Part shown: in pieces, positions 50,023-63,394 of the stretch
Layout of the letters: the number at the start of each line of letters is the position of its first letter
Position numbering within the stretch: the first letter of the stretch is position 1
The notes under the pieces: model-generated
Databases searched by the model: none
What the model was told of the DNA's origin: nothing
The model's input: only the letters and a program-made list of their open reading frames with translations
From: Anthopleura xanthogrammica
Taxonomy: Eukaryota > Cnidaria > Anthozoa > Actiniaria > Actiniidae
Assembly (NCBI GenBank): GCA_964019055.1
Contig: OZ025212.1
Span: 8,237,109-8,301,108, forward strand
DNA length: 64,000 bases
Direction of reading: 5' to 3'
Translations under genes and position numbers: made by a program

Positions 50023-52527
50023 TTATGACAGTGCCTTTCTAGTGGAGTAGAGCTGGTAAATAAGTTTACTTAACGACGGGCCAATATTTCTAAAAAAAAA
50101 AAAATCAAAAAATTAGACGTGCAAATTAGAGTCAGTAGACCAAGCGTTATATCCACGTAACAGGTAGTAACGGATAAGGCCCACGATAATAAATACTTTA
50201 GAAACAGAATACATTCATGCCCCCCCCCCCTCCCTCCCTCCAGCGTACCAACCAACAGTCCATGTACAACTCCTGAAATGAAAAAAGGGACAAAATAATA
50301 ATGTTATTACGAACCTTTGTTGTTTTCCAAACTTTAAATAAGAAAGCATCGTTTCCCTTTGCTCTATTGTCGGATGACTATCATAAGCTTCCAGGAGACT
50401 AAAACAAAAAACAATGATAAGTATGAAATAGAAAGAACAAAGTTATGATACCAATGGTTATGCCGTTTTTTATTTAGTAATTTTAAAAATGAAATTTATA
50501 TCGAAAAAAAAAAAAAATCAGTTAAAATTCAATGTCATAAGAAACACAATTTAAAGGTGTGGCTAAGACCTCGTTGTAGGGGGGGGGGGAGGGGGAGGGT
50601 GGCAGCAACGTAAATATCAATTTTTACGATAATCGTGAAATTTCTCGCGCGCTGATTGGTCGAGAGCCGTGGTAAATAAGAGGGCATACGAATAGAATGA
50701 CGAATCGCTCGCGCACGGAGGCAGCGCGCGCTTGAAACGTTTTATTTTTCTTTCAAATTTTATTTTTCGTTTTTTGATCTTGACTCCGTTATTGTAAAAA
50801 AAAAACAATTTCCGATGGTTTAGCGTGTTATGTCCTCTTGGGTCGTGGGTACATGACATTTTGACCAACTTTTGACGTCATAACGTGGTTAACAAGAGGA
50901 AATACCACGCTAAACCATTAGAAATTTGTTAACTTTTTAAATTTTGTCACATTCATTCTGTACGCCTTTAATATGGACTGAAGTTCATCTAGGGATTTCC
51001 ACCATTATAAATATACTAGAAGTTTTATTAATAGAATTTTGAGTGTTGCACATGGCGGACACTTCAAATAGAAACTTGCTCCCCTTTTGTGCTTTTGGGT
51101 TTTGCCCACCTAATAAAAAAAGGTTAAAGAAGGAGTTCTTGTAAATTAATCTCATTTAATTATTACGGGCCCACACTAATTGACGAAAGCTTTAGTGGTG
51201 TCCCTGGTCCGCGTCCGATCCGATAAAAAGAGGTGTCCGCTGAATAGAGATTCGCTTTACAGTAATTTTTTTTTGGGACCGGAGCTAGTGTCCACTAAAT
51301 AAAGAGTGTCCGCTCAATGAGGAGCTCGCCTAATAGTAGTACCACTGTAGTCCTGAACAATGGATAAGCAGTGATTTGGCACCAAATAATAATTTCATTT
51401 CAGTTTTTCCAAACTAAGACTTTTGGTACTTACCGTTTAGGGGTAGGATAACTGTCAATCACAGCAGCAGCCTTTTCTGCCGATATACCACTAATTTGCA
51501 TCAGCTGCTTGCCAAACATTTCACTGACTGTGACAACCTTTAAATACATATAACCATACAAATTACATACATATCTGAATGCATACAAACAAGAGATCAT
51601 AAATAAGATAGGAAAACTTCTTAATACCGCGCGCGCCATGTGAATTCCCGGTTGGGCTATTTATCAGCATCCAGAGTCGTTTGGTTTTTAATTTTTTGAT
51701 GGCGTGGACGTGTGCGTGCCCGCTTAAAAACAACATACTTTTCGTCGATTTCCTCACTTTTTTCGACAAAATCTATTAGATAAAACAAGTCTGAGGCTGT
51801 TCAACACTCAAAAAGACGCGAAATTTATGTTTTTCCCAAAAAATCTTTACATGCTTTGGCTACTTCCAGGTTTGGATGAAGCACACCATTTTTGCCGCAC
51901 AGGAGTAGGGTATGGCGAAAATTGTTTGTACGCGGATGCTAAAAATAGCCCAACCGTGAATTCACATGGCGCGCGCGGTATTAAGAAGTTTCCCTCTCTT
52001 ATTTATGCTCTCTTGATACAAATCAATCACAGTTTTCTTTATATAGCCAGCCGATCACATAGACAATCAAAACATTACCACGTGACACCTAGTTTTCATT
52101 ATTATATTGGTATGCTCTAAGAATCAAATGGACTACGCGCGACTCATAAGGGATGGCATAGGCCGGATTTCTGCGAAACAATGTTCATTTTAATTCCGAA
52201 TGTTTTTTCTCAGACAAACGTCTTCGCGTCTGGCATCGAGATTTAAATCGAGGCCTGATTTGAAATTTACGAGTTTCGTTTCATTGTTGTAAGATTCAAA
52301 ACAAACTTGAAACCAAATAGGAACGCATGAGCTGGTTTGACTGTAACCAAGTTTCAAGTCATGTCCAATTTATTTGATATTTCAATATATTGCTGAGAAA
52401 TATTACTCTGTACTCTCCACCAAACATGTTAGCGCAACAACAGCGCTATATAGATATTCTTACTAACCTTATTCTTGGTAGTTTCTTTGCTAAACTCCTG
52501 GAAAGTCAAGAGATGGAGACTAGTTGT
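50023..52527 (-). CDS. MUS81: MUS81 exons 15-18: C-terminal HhH domain
   Basis: Exons 52527-52468, 51537-51434, 50398-50315 and 50089-50023. They encode [52 protein letters not shown], and [14 protein letters not shown] with the stop. The HhH2 domain binds DNA and the EME partner. The exon 15 acceptor is taken at CAAG (52,528-52,529), because the CAG four bases upstream would give an in-frame stop. A family 1 MITE ends up only 52 bp upstream of exon 16. Confidence 0.9.
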
Positions 52528-55500
52528 CTTGCTGTCAATCAAATGTGAACTGCTGCTCGACTTTTGAACTTGATCTCTTGGACATGCAATTAAAGTTCTT
52601 TCCTTCAAATCAATGTAATCAAGGACAGTTATTAATGACTCATAATATTAGGGGTATCTTGATAGCTAATTTTCTCTCTTTCTTCCACTACTTTTTCAAA
52701 TTGCTCCTATCCTAAGTTGACGACGATCGTATAGAGCGCATTAAAACTTGACGATGTGTTGTATAAGAATTTGTTTACAAATAAACCATTGGAGATTTAC
52801 CGGCGTTTAGTAAATCTCTAAAGTTAAGGCCGTTCGTGGAAAGTCAGTGCTTATTTTTTCCTGGTACATTACTTTAGTTGCTTTCTTTCCCTGGTCAAAT
52901 AATACAAGAGAAATTCGCATAATACAAGACATGTAAATCTCCAATGGTTTTTTTTCGTAAACACGACTCGTCTATGAATTTTCTGCCGAACTTCCGAGCA
53001 TGCGGTGGATAAAAGTTGCGAACATAACTCATTATAATAACAGTTGAGCCTGCCGTCAAATGTTCTCTAGTTTGTTTAGAAGTCAAATACGCGAGACTAA
53101 CGATATCCACTGGCAGGGGGTGGGGAGTGTGTGGAAGATATGAACGGGGAGGGGGTGGGCAATCATGATCGTAATAATGCAATGTAGCAACTGATACATT
53201 ACCGAATAAAACTTGTGTAGGAATCGAGTCATTAGGGTCAGATAGGCAACGGATTCTTTAGTGCCGTGTGTCCTTTTGACAAAAAAATCGTCGATAACCT
53301 AAAATATGATGAAACGCAAACATCAGACAAATGTACAAAAAGGATGGCTGGGACAAGAATTTTCTGTTGGCTTCATGTAAACAAACGAAGGAGACAACTA
53401 CGACAGCTCCTGTTCTGGATCTTGAGCATTGATTCTTACACCAAACCTAATGGATGTACAATGGTTAACATCGTTTCTATCATCTAGAAAGCAAAATACT
53501 TGTAGAAAATAGCTTAACATGAAGCAAAGTCCGTGTATCTTGCTTGGAAATTTCCGTGAGCTCGACCAGATTAGTCTCACTTCGATGTACGTTCATTTAG
53601 AATACCGCTGAGACGCGGGCGTAATTGCGATAAGGGCTATTTCAATTAAACAATATCACAATGGCATTTCAGTACCTCAGGACTCGTGGAACATTTTACG
53701 ATTTGGATTTGTGTTTAAAAGAAAGAATTAAATCATAAACAGAGATTCTATATTATTGACATAATGATTTATAACAAGACATAACTACAAGATTCGCCTT
53801 GAAGTCCTCCCCCTTTCGGGTAGGGCGGCAATTACGTTTCCTGCGGTTTGCAACTGTTTGAAAACTGCTAATTACCCCATGAGTGGTAATATTAGACCCA
53901 CCTGTGTGTTGACAATAGCTTGCTTTAGCGTTGCTTCAGGGAGACTGAGGTGTTGAACTGAACCAAAATTCTCTACTAGATATATAGGGTGTCGAAGCCC
54001 ACAATTACGAAGTCGAAACTGAAAATTCACAAATAAAATTAATACTGATATGGATAAATAAAAAAAGCATGAGTTCTTAATGAGTTATCGGTTAAAAAAT
54101 AACGAAGTACTCTTGCATCTTTCAACAAGACGGCTGGCGGTTGGTCAATCGCCTGGGGAAGGCAATCACCTAGGGGAGAGAAGGGGGTGCTTAATTAGTA
54201 GCAAAGGGTGAATATCACGAATCATGTCCATTCTAGTAGACGATTTTTTTCTACGAATCTACGATCGACAAGTAAAACGTAACCAAGGAAGGACTTGGTG
54301 GAAATGACGAGAGTAAGAGTGGAGTCCTTACCCCGAGTGTTCCGGCTCGCGGAAGGATTTCCTACCTGAGTGTTATTTGAAGCTTCACCAGGTGTATTGA
54401 CATTTTCACCACAGCATTACTTTTTTTATTTCGCTATGCTCATCGTTACATCGAAAGAATACAGTAAGCTAAACTAGATCTTTAAGGAAGAATTTAAAAA
54501 AATCTCAAGTACCTTTTGTTCTCGGAAGCGGCCGTCAATAATACTGCTGTTCAAATCATCCATTCTTTTCCTCTCGATAATATAATCTAGCACCAATTCT
54601 TTCGGCTCAGAACCCCCTGAAATAAATACAAGAACCGCGAAGATAAGATTGATTGTGGTATTCCAGTTTTAAGTACGTATATTATTTTACCTGGTAAATG
54701 GGATTTTTCACGAGCGATCCACAAGAAATCTCCAACTTGTAATTTACGGATATCATAATCTACTCCTGAAATACAATGAATAAAAAAATGAATATTACGA
54801 AAGTATCCACCATTTAGCTCGAAAGCTATTCCCAAGCATACACTTATTTCAATAAAGGATCATGGAGGCATGGGCCAAAAATAAGTCAACGGTCATTTCA
54901 CCCTACATATAGTATACGATGTTATAGTATATATAGATAACCTTGGCAAACATTATCCTGAAATTAAATGCTAACACTGTTGCGAAAATTGATGATATTT
55001 AGCAATGAACGATGCTGTTGTTTTAATACAGCATAGCTGACGTGGTCGTGTGTTTGTAATTTCACACAGTCACACATAATTCTTATCGATCGCATCTAAG
55101 TGTCTTTGAGTTTTCCCTCTAATTTTCATATTGGTACCATTACTATTTTATTTAGATGATTGTGATCCAGGTGTGATCTGGATCTAGATGTGCAATGCAT
55201 TGTTTGTAACAGATTTCCAAGTGTTTTGTATTATCTCTTGTCAAAATAAAATATTTTCCACTTTCCAAACGACGAAAAAATATGCTTTTTATAAAAGATA
55301 TTTGGCAAGTCTTTGCACGGATGAGTTTTATTTTCTTTATTTTCAAGCAAAAGCAGTTATCAATCGAGCCGAAAACCTGAAACTAGGAAACATTGAGCTA
55401 CGAAGAAAATGTTCGCGGCTGATTGGCTAATTCCTTTGGCCTGAGAGAAGCGAGAACACCATTAACAGTGTTTCCGATGAAGAAGGTACTTACCATTAGT

Positions 55501-58500
55501 ATTTAATTCTTTCACAAATGCATCTTTCCTGGAATTATTGGAACCACCAGTGGTTTCAATGAAGTCCACACACAAAACAATATCGAAGGAACCTATCATG
55601 ATTGAATTGAATTTTGATTAGTAAGATTTTTGAAACCGTTAACCAGATTACATTTTGAGTCAAAGGAAACAGGACCAAGAAGACCGAGTAAGGGTTTCTA
55701 CACCTCATTCCCTTTAGCATTATTTCTTTGTTAACAGATAATGACTTGAAAAAATACTTTAATATACATGTGATTCTTCCCATTAAAGTTTATAATCTCG
55801 AAGAGATGGGTCAGGATTGTCGAAACTTTATCGAACCTCGAATTTCGAAGTGGGTAAAGGTCTATTATCGTAATATTGCGATTACTGATGCCTCAGATAC
55901 TCATTCAATAGTTACTGGTGGCTACCCAACTCCCTCTGAACATGTTTTAAAGATAACAAAAAGTAATAAAATATCCAGTAAGATATAGCTATTTACCGGC
56001 TTTCTAACTAACATTTACCCTCCCATCAAGAAATTAGCCTGGATCCGCCATTAAAACACATTAGCCATTCAGCCATAAGATTCAAGTATATTTATCAAGT
56101 TTCTTTGGAGTGATGCATACCTGGCTTTAGTATATACTCAGGTGTGAATTCCGTTTCATTTCTTTTGTTATAACTGAGAAAGAAAGGAAAGAAAACACGT
56201 CAATGATTGCTTTATACGCCAGTTGCGTAGCGAAGGGGGTAGGGACGGGGTTAGGGGGGAGGGAAGGGGTTAGGGGGGAGGGAAGGGGTTAGGGGGTAGG
56301 GACGGGGTTAGAGGGGAGGGAAGGGGTTAGGGGGGAGGGAAGGGGTTAGGGGGTAGGGACGGGGTTAGGGGGGAGGGAAGGGGTTAGGGGGGAGGGAAGG
56401 GGTTAGGGGGTAGGGACGGGGTTAGGGGGGAGGGAAGGGGTTAGGGGGTAGGGACGGGGTTAGGGGGGAGGGAAGGGGTTAGGGGGGAGGGAAGGGGTTA
56501 GGGGGTAGGGACGGGGTTAGGGGGGAGGGAAGGGGTTAGGGGGGAGGGAAGGGGTTAGGGGGTAGGGACGGGGTTAGGGGGGAGGGAAGGGGTTAGGGGG
56601 GAGGGAAGGGGTTAGGGGGAAGGGACGGGGTTAGGGGGGAGGGAAGGGGTTAGGGGGGAGGGAAGGGGTTAGGGGGGAGGGAAGGGGTTAGGGGGGAGGG
56701 AAGGGGTTAGGGGGTAGGGACGGGGTTAGGGGCCAGCGAGATTCTTGTGCATATGGCGGGAAAATAGTACATGTCCTCCCCACCCCCACGATCCCGCTAC
56801 GTCTCTGTAAAACAGAAGTAATTAAGCTTTAATAAGGGGAATTTCATTTGCTGTAAATACTGCATATCAAAAACCTCGGTCTTTTTCTGACACCGTGACC
56901 CCCCCCCCCCCCTCCCCCTTGGAATCATGTTTATTTTTTCAATACATTTCTAACAGAATACTCCAAAAAATGAAAAGCAAAACCCCTAAAATCATCAAAG
57001 AAAAAACCTGTAAACCTTAAATAAATTATGAATTTACATTCTAGTAAACGTATTTGAACATGTACCTTGGAACTTGTTCTTCTCTAACAGGACTGTCGTC
57101 TCCACAACCTACGGCTGTCCTTGGTTCCTGAAAAAAATTGTAGAAAATATCATGTTAAAATGATCTTGGTCCAAGCTAGGTATAGATGTTTACAGTCAAT
57201 ACTAGTATTTTTTCAAGGTTCTGATATCATTACTCGGGTTGCGCAATATTTTCAACCATCAAATATATCCCACGCATGCGCCTGTTTACATACAGGGTAA
57301 AACTCCGGATATTTTACGAGCAAATCATTCAAAAACGTCAAATGCAAAAAGAATATGCAGACTGACGAATAAGAAGGGAAAAAAAACTTGGTAGGGTTAC
57401 TAGAGTTACACGGAAAATGTTTCATAAAGGCCCTTCAGATCGAATTAGAACTGATTTAGAAGTTGATTTCTGAGGGGAGGAAAACCGGAGAACCCGGAGA
57501 AAAACCCTCGAAGCACAGGAGAGAACCAATAAACTCTCATGCATTTTACATGTACCTTTAAAACATCAGGAGGTTTGGACGAGATCCACTGAACATGATC
57601 GTCAGAAACACAGTCACTCTGCCTCGGGGTTCCTTTGTTTTGTGTGGGGCATGGAGCATGGCCTGTTGATATTACAAAAGGTACAGCTTGACTACTAGAT
57701 GAAACAGATCCATCAGCAGCAGATGCTGCAGTGAGTTTTTCTGCCATATTACAACCATCAAGTGTGATAGAATATTTAGCAGGACTACTAGTCTTGATGA
57801 CTAAGCCCTTCTTGATAAGTGTGGACATGGAAGACCAAGCAGTATAACGGCATCCAGGGTCCGGCTATAGAAAAAAAAAAGGTAATAGTTTCTTTTGTTT
57901 GAACTTCTAGTAAAATATCTTTAATTCTATTGCTAACAAACTGTCCCTCACTCCCCGGGACAGGGCAGGGAATTAACGCGGTGAGACCAGACATTTAATG
58001 CGAATTTAACAGCGGCAAAGCACGGGTTCAATAAGCGGGGCATCAGGCTATCATCGAAGATTTTAACACTGGGGCAGACATCAGCATTGCTTGATTTTGA
58101 AGGCTGACTGATACGATAGGATATGACGCACTATCATCATCTGTGCATGCGAAAACAGACGTGCTTATGTGAATGACGTCAGCGTTTTCCAAAGCCTCAG
58201 CTTTCGCTAAAAACACATAGTTTTCGAAGATTATGTGTAACTTTTAAACGGAAATGCATTATTGTGGACGGAACTAAAGGATCAAAATCAGAATAACGTT
58301 TACATTATGAAGTTATGAAATTTGAAAGCTCAATGTTTGAAAAAGTGTGTTAACTTTCCTAAATATTTGAGATAATTTATACTTTACAAATGCTACATGA
58401 TTATATGATTATATGATTATATGATTATATGATCCATAGCTTGAAACCAAAATACCTAATGCTCGTGAGCCATTTTTGGTAATATTCCAGAATCCCTTAT

Positions 58501-61500
58501 AATTAATATATCAAATTTGGAGGCATAACATTAACATATTATTACTATACTAACCAATTCACTCTCGTGATTGTAAGCTGCACAGCTGCTACATGTAACA
58601 GTGCCTTAATATGCAGCCTATTAAAATGTACTATAACAAGAACACCCCATTATCATTAGAACTAATTCTCAACTTACTAAAGTAAAGGACTTGTCACTCA
58701 GTGATTGAGCCTTCTTTTGGAGTTCATCCTTTGACATATATCCAGGGTTATCTGGCCTCTGCATAAAAACATATACAAGAATATGCACTTATGCATTATT
58801 ATTATCACATCAAGAACACTGACAAATATCAGCTCATTATCACTTTTTCCCTTTTCCCATACTTGTCTCGTCTCAATCTTAGCACAACTACTTTTTAGGG
58901 TGCTCCGTGGTCCCTGTGTACTAGTTACACAATAGCAACAAGTGGCATACCATGGTATATCCCATGATGCACTTGTATGTGGCAAGTGCAGACAATCTCA
59001 GCCATGAAAAATATTCATCATGAAAATCTAATAAAGAAATGATACTTATTCATTTGTCTTACGATTGAGGGTCATTTGTAGAGGACCACATGCAGGATTA
59101 AAATGTTTGTCACCTGAAAGCTAGCTCTAGTGTACATACAGTACAAAGAAAATAGAAGCTGTGCCTTGTGGGATAATTTTCCATGGTACTGTATGCCACT
59201 CAAAACCATTGTATAACAAGTAGTACGTGTATGCAACACTTGAAAAATGCAAAAAAGGATGGAGGATGTGGGCAAGCTTAATTATCAAGCTAGTCATTGT
59301 GCACCTCCCAGCAAAATGGTCTTAAGCTGGTTTTCTGATGTAAAGCCAGCTGTTATTCATACCAATCCTGGCGAGAGAGGAAGTGTGAGATGAAGTCCCC
59401 TGGGACAGATTTTTCACTAAGATTGTTAAAATCATGTGAATATTATTGGCATTGTGCATAAAGTTCCCAGTGAGAATAGTATTTTAGAAAGACTGACAGC
59501 ATGTTACATGTTTACAAAAGGCAGGGAAACTGCAACACAAACCTGGTAATATTGATGTAGTGTAAGCAGCAGGGCATATGCTCCTGTTCTATACCCTGGA
59601 GTATATTCTGTTGGCTTTTTTTGAATTTTCTGAAAAAGAAATGTTAATGTAAGCATCATAATTTATGAGGAAAAACTTTTTAGTAAAATCATGGACATTC
59701 TTGTGTGATACCACTATTTTAAAAAAGGTTGGTGAAGGTTTTGCTGCATGTTATATGCTTAAGGTTGCTTGATGATGCTTACTGAGCCTGAATGTATTTT
59801 ATTCATATTTATTATATTGTTTGGATACTATGTGCATACTGATTGGTTGAGAACTGTGCTTTATTAGTGAACCGAGCATGGTTGCTGACACCATCCACAT
59901 GCATGCTACAAATTTTGCAAAGTAGTATTGAAAACTAATAAGAACAGATTTTTTTCCAATGATATAATAAAATAGATTAATCATATCCATTTTGAAATCA
60001 TTAGCAAATCCTGCAATCTGATTGGCTACAAAGTGTGCGATTTAAGCATTAATTGCACTATTTTGAATCATTAATTGCATCATTTTGTCAAACAATCACT
60101 TTTGAAGCTACATATAACTGTTGAGTATTTTAATATATTAAGTTTCAAAATGGAAATGATTAATAGGTAATAGAACTGAGTGTCTTGCAATTTTGGGCAG
60201 AAATCACACTCGTGATTAACAAATTGCACTCCCGCTGCGCGGTCGTGCAATTTTGTAATCACTCTTGCGATTTCAGCCCAAATTGCACTCAACTCAGTTC
60301 TATTACCATTATAAATTAAACAGCTTTTACATGCTCTGTTCAATAGTAAAGCACTAAGGAAGTGCCGAAGTGTAAGAAGCACTCACCTATGGCTCATGAT
60401 GAACTCTTTACACTTCTTTCATGCTTACGTCACTTCCTACATGCTTTATTACTGAATAGTGCATAGAAAAAAGCTGTTTTATTTGTTAAGTAAATAATGT
60501 CAACACAGAAGAAATAATGCTGAAAAAACATGCAGACAATGTTTGGGAAAATGCCCTATTGTTGTGACCTTTCAATGATTGGATTCACCTCGGCCATAGT
60601 GCAATTTGGGCTTGGTATGCAACAAACAACAAAACCTTCAACAAAACCTTCACCAACAAAAACCTTTTTGAAATAGCTGTCTACATGCATAGAATACTAT
60701 AATGTCATAATTATGATAAACTTCTCCTATCTGGCAATGAATCATATAGTAGATTTTGCATAATTTACTTTCACAGATCACAAAAAAACATAAAATCTAT
60801 AGGTATCACAACATTAATTAGATAAAAAATATAAATAACAGATGGAAGATGAGAAGTTAGTAAGAAATAATATAAGACCTTCTCATCTTCCATTATTTCT
60901 ATATATTGCATTCTGAAGTGAAAATGGACAGCTTGAGCCTAGCAGTATGCAGGCCATCTGTCATATCAACCCAGTAAAGTGACCATAACTACATGAATCT
61001 CCCTGTAGCTTAGTGATAAAACATCCAGCTGGTATCCACAAGATCAAGGGGTTTGATTCCTGCCCGGTAGACTTGGATTTTTTCCCGAGCCCCTGCACAA
61101 GCTATAGTGTCTTTTGAATAACTTTTCTATCAAAATGTAAATAATTTGTTTTAAAATAATAATTTCATCAGAATTCAAAATGTTTTAGGATTATGAGAGA
61201 GTCCTGAAATACCTTTTTAGTTTGATTGTCGATCTCATTTACAGTTTCTTGTGGTGGAGCTACTAGATATGATGATGACAAAATTAGTAGAGATTTAAAT
61301 ATCCCAGCCTGTGATTACACAACAAGGAAAGGGTGGAAAGGAAGGCATCTAGAAGTGAAATGTTGGCTTTTTGCTACTTTGATTCTCCATTCGTTCAAGG
61401 GTTTGACTCCTGTGTACATGCACCAAATTTGAATACTTTGTTTAATATGTTGAACATTATCTTCCTTTCCACAAGGTTTTTTCCCTGGGTACTCTGGTTT

Positions 61501-62859
61501 TCCTACCTCTGAAAAAACCAGCATCTGAGTTGAGAGTTTATTTAATGTATGGTCGACAGCAAGTGTGAAGTGTGCCCTATACTTAATAAACATTGGCCCT
61601 GGCTAGATATTAATGTACATTTTAATCTTAATATATTCTTCCCTGCTGGCAGAGTTGTGAGTTGCCTAGTAACGCTCATGCATGCGCAACACATAATTTG
61701 ATGGATCGGGGCAGAGTCTCCTTTTCCCCGTGAATGCCTACCAGCAAAAAAAAGAAAAGGAGACTCTGCCAGCAGGGAAATCTTATTCCAGTTAGTAACT
61801 GCAATAAAACATATATATAAAGATATGTCAGTATACCATTTTTTAATTATTTTCACATTAAATTTATATTAATCTTACAAGTTCTATTTATTACAGCTTC
61901 AAGTTTACCTCTGGTTTGTACACTGTGTACTTCATAGACTTCTATGCCCTTATCTTGTTCGCTATCTTCTTGATATGATGCCAAAGCCTCATCAAGCTTC
62001 TTTGCTATATTTTGCCCTAAAAATATGTTGGTAAAACATGAAATAATATCCTGGTAATGAGCCTTCTAGCCTGCACAAATATTCTTCCAAGTCCCCAAAG
62101 GTGCAGATCCAGTATTTTAAAGAAATGATAGCAGTCACTGGTCATAATGGTCCAGCCAAATTAGGGGTTTTCCAACAAATAGCAATGTTTGAATAGCTAT
62201 ATCTCGGAAATGAATGGACCAAATTGGAAACTGTAACAGCTAGAGCCTATCAGCTATTTTTCTTCTGTATAGAAAACGGAAAACAGTGGATGGGTTATAA
62301 GCTTACACTGTAGACACTTTAAATATGTGAACAGTTTTAATGTTTCCTTCACTTGTAAGCATTTTGTTTTACATGAAGACATTTTGAAGTACAACTGTCC
62401 ACCAAATAAACATCACTAATCATTGGGCATTAATTTGCTTTTATTGACTTGCATAAAGTAATAGTTGATCGTACTCATTTTCTTGATTTAAAATGAGTAA
62501 CTTAGTACAGAACCGTTTGATTTACTTTTAACTAAAGCTTACTGATGAAAATTTGCATGTACCTACCTATGCCCTCTAGAATCATTGCCTCTTGCCCATT
62601 ACGTAAAGGCATAGGATACTTTTGAATAGATGTAAATGCCTGAAAATCACAAGCACAAAAGTATCACAAATAAATATTTCTCCGTACTGGTTTCCAGTGA
62701 TTTTTAGCTAGGTTAAGTCTTCTGAGTCAGTCTTCTCACCTTGTGGTATGCATGCTGAAGATTTGTTCTTCCCTTCTCTCGTGCTTCGTCTCGCCATTCC
62801 TGGAGAAATTTCAAAAACAGGGGATTTGGGCAGCTTCGTTTTTTAGTTCTTTTGCCCAT
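50023..62859 (-). CDS. MUS81: MUS81 crossover-junction endonuclease, complete, 18 coding exons
   Basis: Exons in gene order: 62859-62740, 62639-62567, 62016-61909, 61262-61213, 59629-59543, 58758-58678, 57864-57556, 57127-57066, 56173-56121, 55592-55494, 54765-54691, 54616-54513, 54018-53902, 53298-53203, 52527-52468, 51537-51434, 50398-50315 and 50089-50023. All junctions are GT-AG with matching phases and total 1,749 nt (582 residues; human MUS81 is about 551). MUS81 pairs with EME1/EME2 in the nucleus and cuts 3' flaps, stalled forks and nicked Holliday junctions. The family motif GDXnERKX3D is complete (VGDF ... IERKRMDDL). The start ATG precedes CPNPLF and EWRDEA, which match the conserved N-terminus. 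Introns hold several transposon insertions and a G-rich minisatellite. Confidence 0.93.
50800..50935. repeat. Inverted repeat in MUS81 intron 16
   Basis: GATGGTTTAGCGTGTTATGTCCTCTTG and the CAAGAGGAAATACC/ACGCTAAACCATT side pair with a few mismatches. G-rich tracts lie just left (50,580-50,600). Confidence 0.6.
51590..52015. mobile_element. Inverted-repeat element (MITE-like), family 1 copy 2
   Basis: The ends CAAGAG and CTCTTG match the copy at 504-968, with arms of about 80 bp and a shared interior (for example AAAAAGACGCGAAATTTA). It is flanked by the 7-bp repeat ATACAAA at 51,583-51,589 and 52,016-52,022. It lies in the MUS81 intron between exons 15 and 16. Confidence 0.9.
53203..56173 (-). 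CDS. MUS81: MUS81 exons 9-14: XPF/ERCC4-type nuclease core
   Basis: Exons 56173-56121, 55592-55494, 54765-54691, 54616-54513, 54018-53902 and 53298-53203. They encode in order [54 protein letters not shown] with [26 protein letters not shown] with [10 protein letters not shown], and [16 protein letters not shown]. The ERKRMDD segment holds the catalytic acidic and basic residues. The human VDIGETRGG site is VDFIETTGG here, a mild change at the R position. Confidence 0.93.
56234..56731. repeat. 19-bp G-rich minisatellite in MUS81 intron 8
   Basis: Two unit types, GGGGTTAGGGGGGAGGGAA and GGGGTTAGGGGGTAGGGAC (19 bp each), alternate in runs over about 26 copies, often two of the first to one of the second. 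Each contains TTAGGG and several G3+ runs. The G-rich strand is the template strand for MUS81. It sits 60 bp beyond exon 9. Confidence 0.95.
57066..62016 (-). CDS. MUS81: MUS81 exons 3-8: linker and winged-helix region
   Basis: Exons 62016-61909, 61262-61213, 59629-59543, 58758-58678, 57864-57556 and 57127-57066. The first two carry an acidic linker ([11 protein letters not shown]). [16 protein letters not shown] and [12 protein letters not shown] match the start of the winged helix. [19 protein letters not shown] closes it. A serine-rich, low-complexity linker follows in the 309-bp exon. The linker is poorly conserved in the family, so the exact ends of the two short exons are less sure than those of the core. 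Confidence 0.85.
58398..58433. repeat. ATTATATG octamer microsatellite
   Basis: Four to five copies of an 8-bp unit in the MUS81 intron between exons 6 and 7. Confidence 0.85.
58921..59222. mobile_element. Family 2-related inverted-repeat element
   Basis: The ends AGTTACACAATAG...GTGGCATACCATGG and CCATGGTACTGTATGCCAC...CCATTGTATAAC are diverged relatives of the second module of the element at 1,694-1,956. It is an old copy in the MUS81 intron between exons 5 and 6. Confidence 0.6.
60167..60483. repeat. Two adjacent fold-back elements in MUS81 intron 4
   Basis: The first (about 60,167-60,310) has ends GGTAATAGAACTGAGTG and CTCAGTTCTATTACC. The second (about 60,318-60,483) has ends AAACAGCTTTT and AAAGCTGTTT, with GGAAGTG/CACTTCC inside. 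A smaller hairpin with GATGGAAGATGAGAAG lies at 60,840-60,895. Confidence 0.65.
61010..61076 (+). other. tRNA-derived SINE-like sequence
   Basis: A-box-like TGTAGCTTAGTGAT and B-box-like GGGTTTGATTCC stand at tRNA distance, but stems are imperfect and there is no clear anticodon arm. Likely a SINE head in the MUS81 intron between exons 4 and 5. Confidence 0.4.
61637..61790. repeat. Fold-back element in MUS81 intron 3
   Basis: TTCCCTGCTGGCAGAG at the left end matches CTCTGCCAGCAGGGAA at the right. An inner pair CAGAGTCTCCTTTTC / GAAAAGGAGACTCTG folds again. Confidence 0.75.
62567..62859 (-). CDS. MUS81: MUS81 exons 1-2: N-terminal HhH region
   Basis: Exon 1 (62859-62740, phase 0 out) encodes [15 protein letters not shown] and [12 protein letters not shown]. 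Exon 2 (62639-62567, phase 1 out) encodes [18 protein letters not shown]. Both align by eye with the N-terminal helix-hairpin-helix of vertebrate MUS81 (CPNPLFVRWL, YPLPLRSGKEAKIL), the part that contacts SLX4 and DNA in known homologues. Confidence 0.9.
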
Positions 62860-63361
62860 TGCAGAGCTGATTTTATCTATTCATTCTACTTCTACAGGAT
62901 TATTTTCATCCAACACGAACCACATTCACAACATCTTTTTGAATTTCTTGTCAAGAAATAACTAGACCCAGTTTCCTTGTCCGAGTTTTACAAAAAATAC
63001 CCGCTGAACTCTATTCGCGGACTCCCCTCGGAATCCCATTGGTCTGCTGCTTATTTTGTTTCATAGGCCTACGGTAACATCGACCATGTGTTCAAATGAG
63101 AAAAGCTGTCAACTACAAAGCCTTTTATGGGCTTTAAAAATACGTAGGTGTATAAGAAACTATGACGCAAATTTACCACTAAAGCAAGAAATTACCATTC
63201 AGCAATCAAACTGTCCCCACATACAAAGGGGTTGAGTTTTTCGGTTTTCTTACCACCACTATCTTAGAAATTTTAAGTTAACGGAGAACTAAACCCAAAA
63301 GCTGAATATATAATACGTTTATGATCATGACTGTCTTGATAAACTACACTGATTTTCCTTT

Positions 63362-63394
<33 letters not shown>

